Shown here: positions 63,457 to 64,000 of the stretch, in pieces
Position numbering within the stretch: the stretch's first letter is position 1
How the letters are laid out: each line of letters starts with the position of its first letter
DNA from: Methanoregula sp. SKADARSKE-2
GTDB taxonomy: Archaea > Halobacteriota > Methanomicrobia > Methanomicrobiales > Methanospirillaceae
Length of the DNA: 64,000 nucleotides
NCBI GenBank assembly: GCA_030919125.1
Contig: CP121470.1
Location: 1,240,001 to 1,304,000, forward strand
Direction of reading: 5' to 3'
The notes under the pieces: generated by a model
What the model was told of the DNA's origin: nothing
What the model saw: the letters and a program-made list of their open reading frames with translations, nothing else
The model's database searches: none
Program-made: the position numbers and the translations under genes

Positions 63457-64000
63457 GGAGGAACTGGAGAAGAAATCATCGGCCACGCTGCTCCGGATCG
63501 CGGGCGCGTGGTACGACCAGATGAAGGGCGGGGAGATCCCATCGATCTCGTTGCCGACCCGGACGAAATACAACATCGAGTTCGATGACGCAAGCGAGGT
63601 CTGGAAGTACGGCGATAAGGAAAGTTTGCGCACCGCTGCATCGGCTAAGAGTGCCACCCACATCCTCAAAATGGCCTATGTAATCGGGTTCATAAAACAG
63701 CAGCTCAGGGAAAATCGATCCTCAACGCTGAGAGAGATGTATTATATCTCCGAGGGCTGGAAGAGAGCGAAGTTCGGTGCGCAGGACGAGAGTAACTTCC
63801 TTATCGAAGACCTCGAGATCCTTTCTGACGTGCCGCGCGAGGGGTTCCACCTCCATCCTGAAGAGAATGGGGCTTCCATCTATGGCCCGATGCGGATCCG
63901 CGAGGAAACGAGGCGCGGAATGAAGACCATCCACTGCCAGGACGATGTCGGGCAGGCCGGGTATACCATACCAAACAGTATCGAGAACATCGAGTTTGTT
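63449..64000 (+). CDS. top6A: DNA topoisomerase VI subunit A (3'-partial)
   Basis: The first 184 residues of the DNA-cleaving, Spo11-like subunit. The 5Y-CAP text SSTLREMYYISEGWKRAKFG holds the catalytic Tyr. ATG 63449 overlaps the top6B stop by 8 bases. The Toprim domain starts near the window end (GPMRIREETRRG and beyond) and the gene runs off at 64000. Confidence 0.95.
   Translation, partial: MSREELEKKSSATLLRIAGAWYDQMKGGEIPSISLPTRTKYNIEFDDASEVWKYGDKESLRTAASAKSATHILKMAYVIGFIKQQLRENRSSTLREMYYISEGWKRAKFGAQDESNFLIEDLEILSDVPREGFHLHPEENGASIYGPMRIREETRRGMKTIHCQDDVGQAGYTIPNSIENIEFV

Overview
The window is chromosomal DNA of a methanogenic archaeon, most likely of the order Methanomicrobiales. The lineage call rests on a glycerol-1-phosphate dehydrogenase (egsA), a complete formylmethanofuran dehydrogenase operon (fwdGDBAC), a methanofuran biosynthesis gene (mfnB), archaeal ribosomal proteins S19e, L39e, L31e and L18a, aIF6, PDCD5, Rnp4, topoisomerase VI, and GGAGG/GGTGA ribosome-binding sites with AT-rich TATA boxes. 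Genus is not determined.

Layout. 1-6000 is housekeeping: a sugar-isomerase tail, a CNNM/HlyC-type membrane protein, purN, rnp4, a CRM-domain protein, then the archaeal cluster rps19e-pdcd5-PP-loop-rpl39e-rpl31e-aif6-rpl18a. 6000-9500 is a gene-poor stretch with a DJ-1/PfpI gene and two adjacent IS5-type elements, one intact and one broken. 9500-17200 is again core: UPF0179, egsA, DUF63, SpoIIM-like, proS, a frameshifted acyltransferase-like membrane gene and a PepSY-like membrane-anchored protein.

17200-23200 is a graveyard of insertion sequences. Two inverted IS630-type copies bracket an IS256 fragment, an IS701-like relic and a decayed secreted-protein gene. The left IS630 copy interrupts a 114-codon membrane-protein gene whose frame is restored exactly when the element and one CTAG are removed.

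24300-42700 is the accessory core. A two-gene module (an exported protein with a toxin-like C-terminus, plus a partner) occurs twice, at 24992-26572 and 38010-39600, with near-identical N-terminal sequence and diverged C-terminal segments. Between the copies lie a SagB-type oxidoreductase, the fwdGDBAC operon, and a truncated virus tail module (distal-tail fragment, Gp37-like protein, tail protein, glycine-rich fibre with a PKD-like end). Three 74-81 bp palindromic mini-elements with AGAT...ATCT ends sit in and next to this material. One of them has an apparent empty site beside the other module copy. A ParA C-terminal fragment with a downstream partner gene and two IS481-type relics close the region. 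I read the whole as the remains of one or more integrated virus or plasmid elements around a core methanogenesis operon.

42700-64000 is core again: KTSC protein, guaB, mfnB diverging from a HisA-like gene and tmk, valS, DUF92, membrane protein, a pyruvate-kinase-C-like protein, an archaeal YchF/Obg-type GTPase, a small strongly signalled orphan gene, MATE transporter, phosphoesterase, VapB-like relic, coiled-coil protein, nadM with an internally shortened larB-like gene, hisS, and top6B-top6A (top6A runs off the end). No tRNA, rRNA or CRISPR array was seen.
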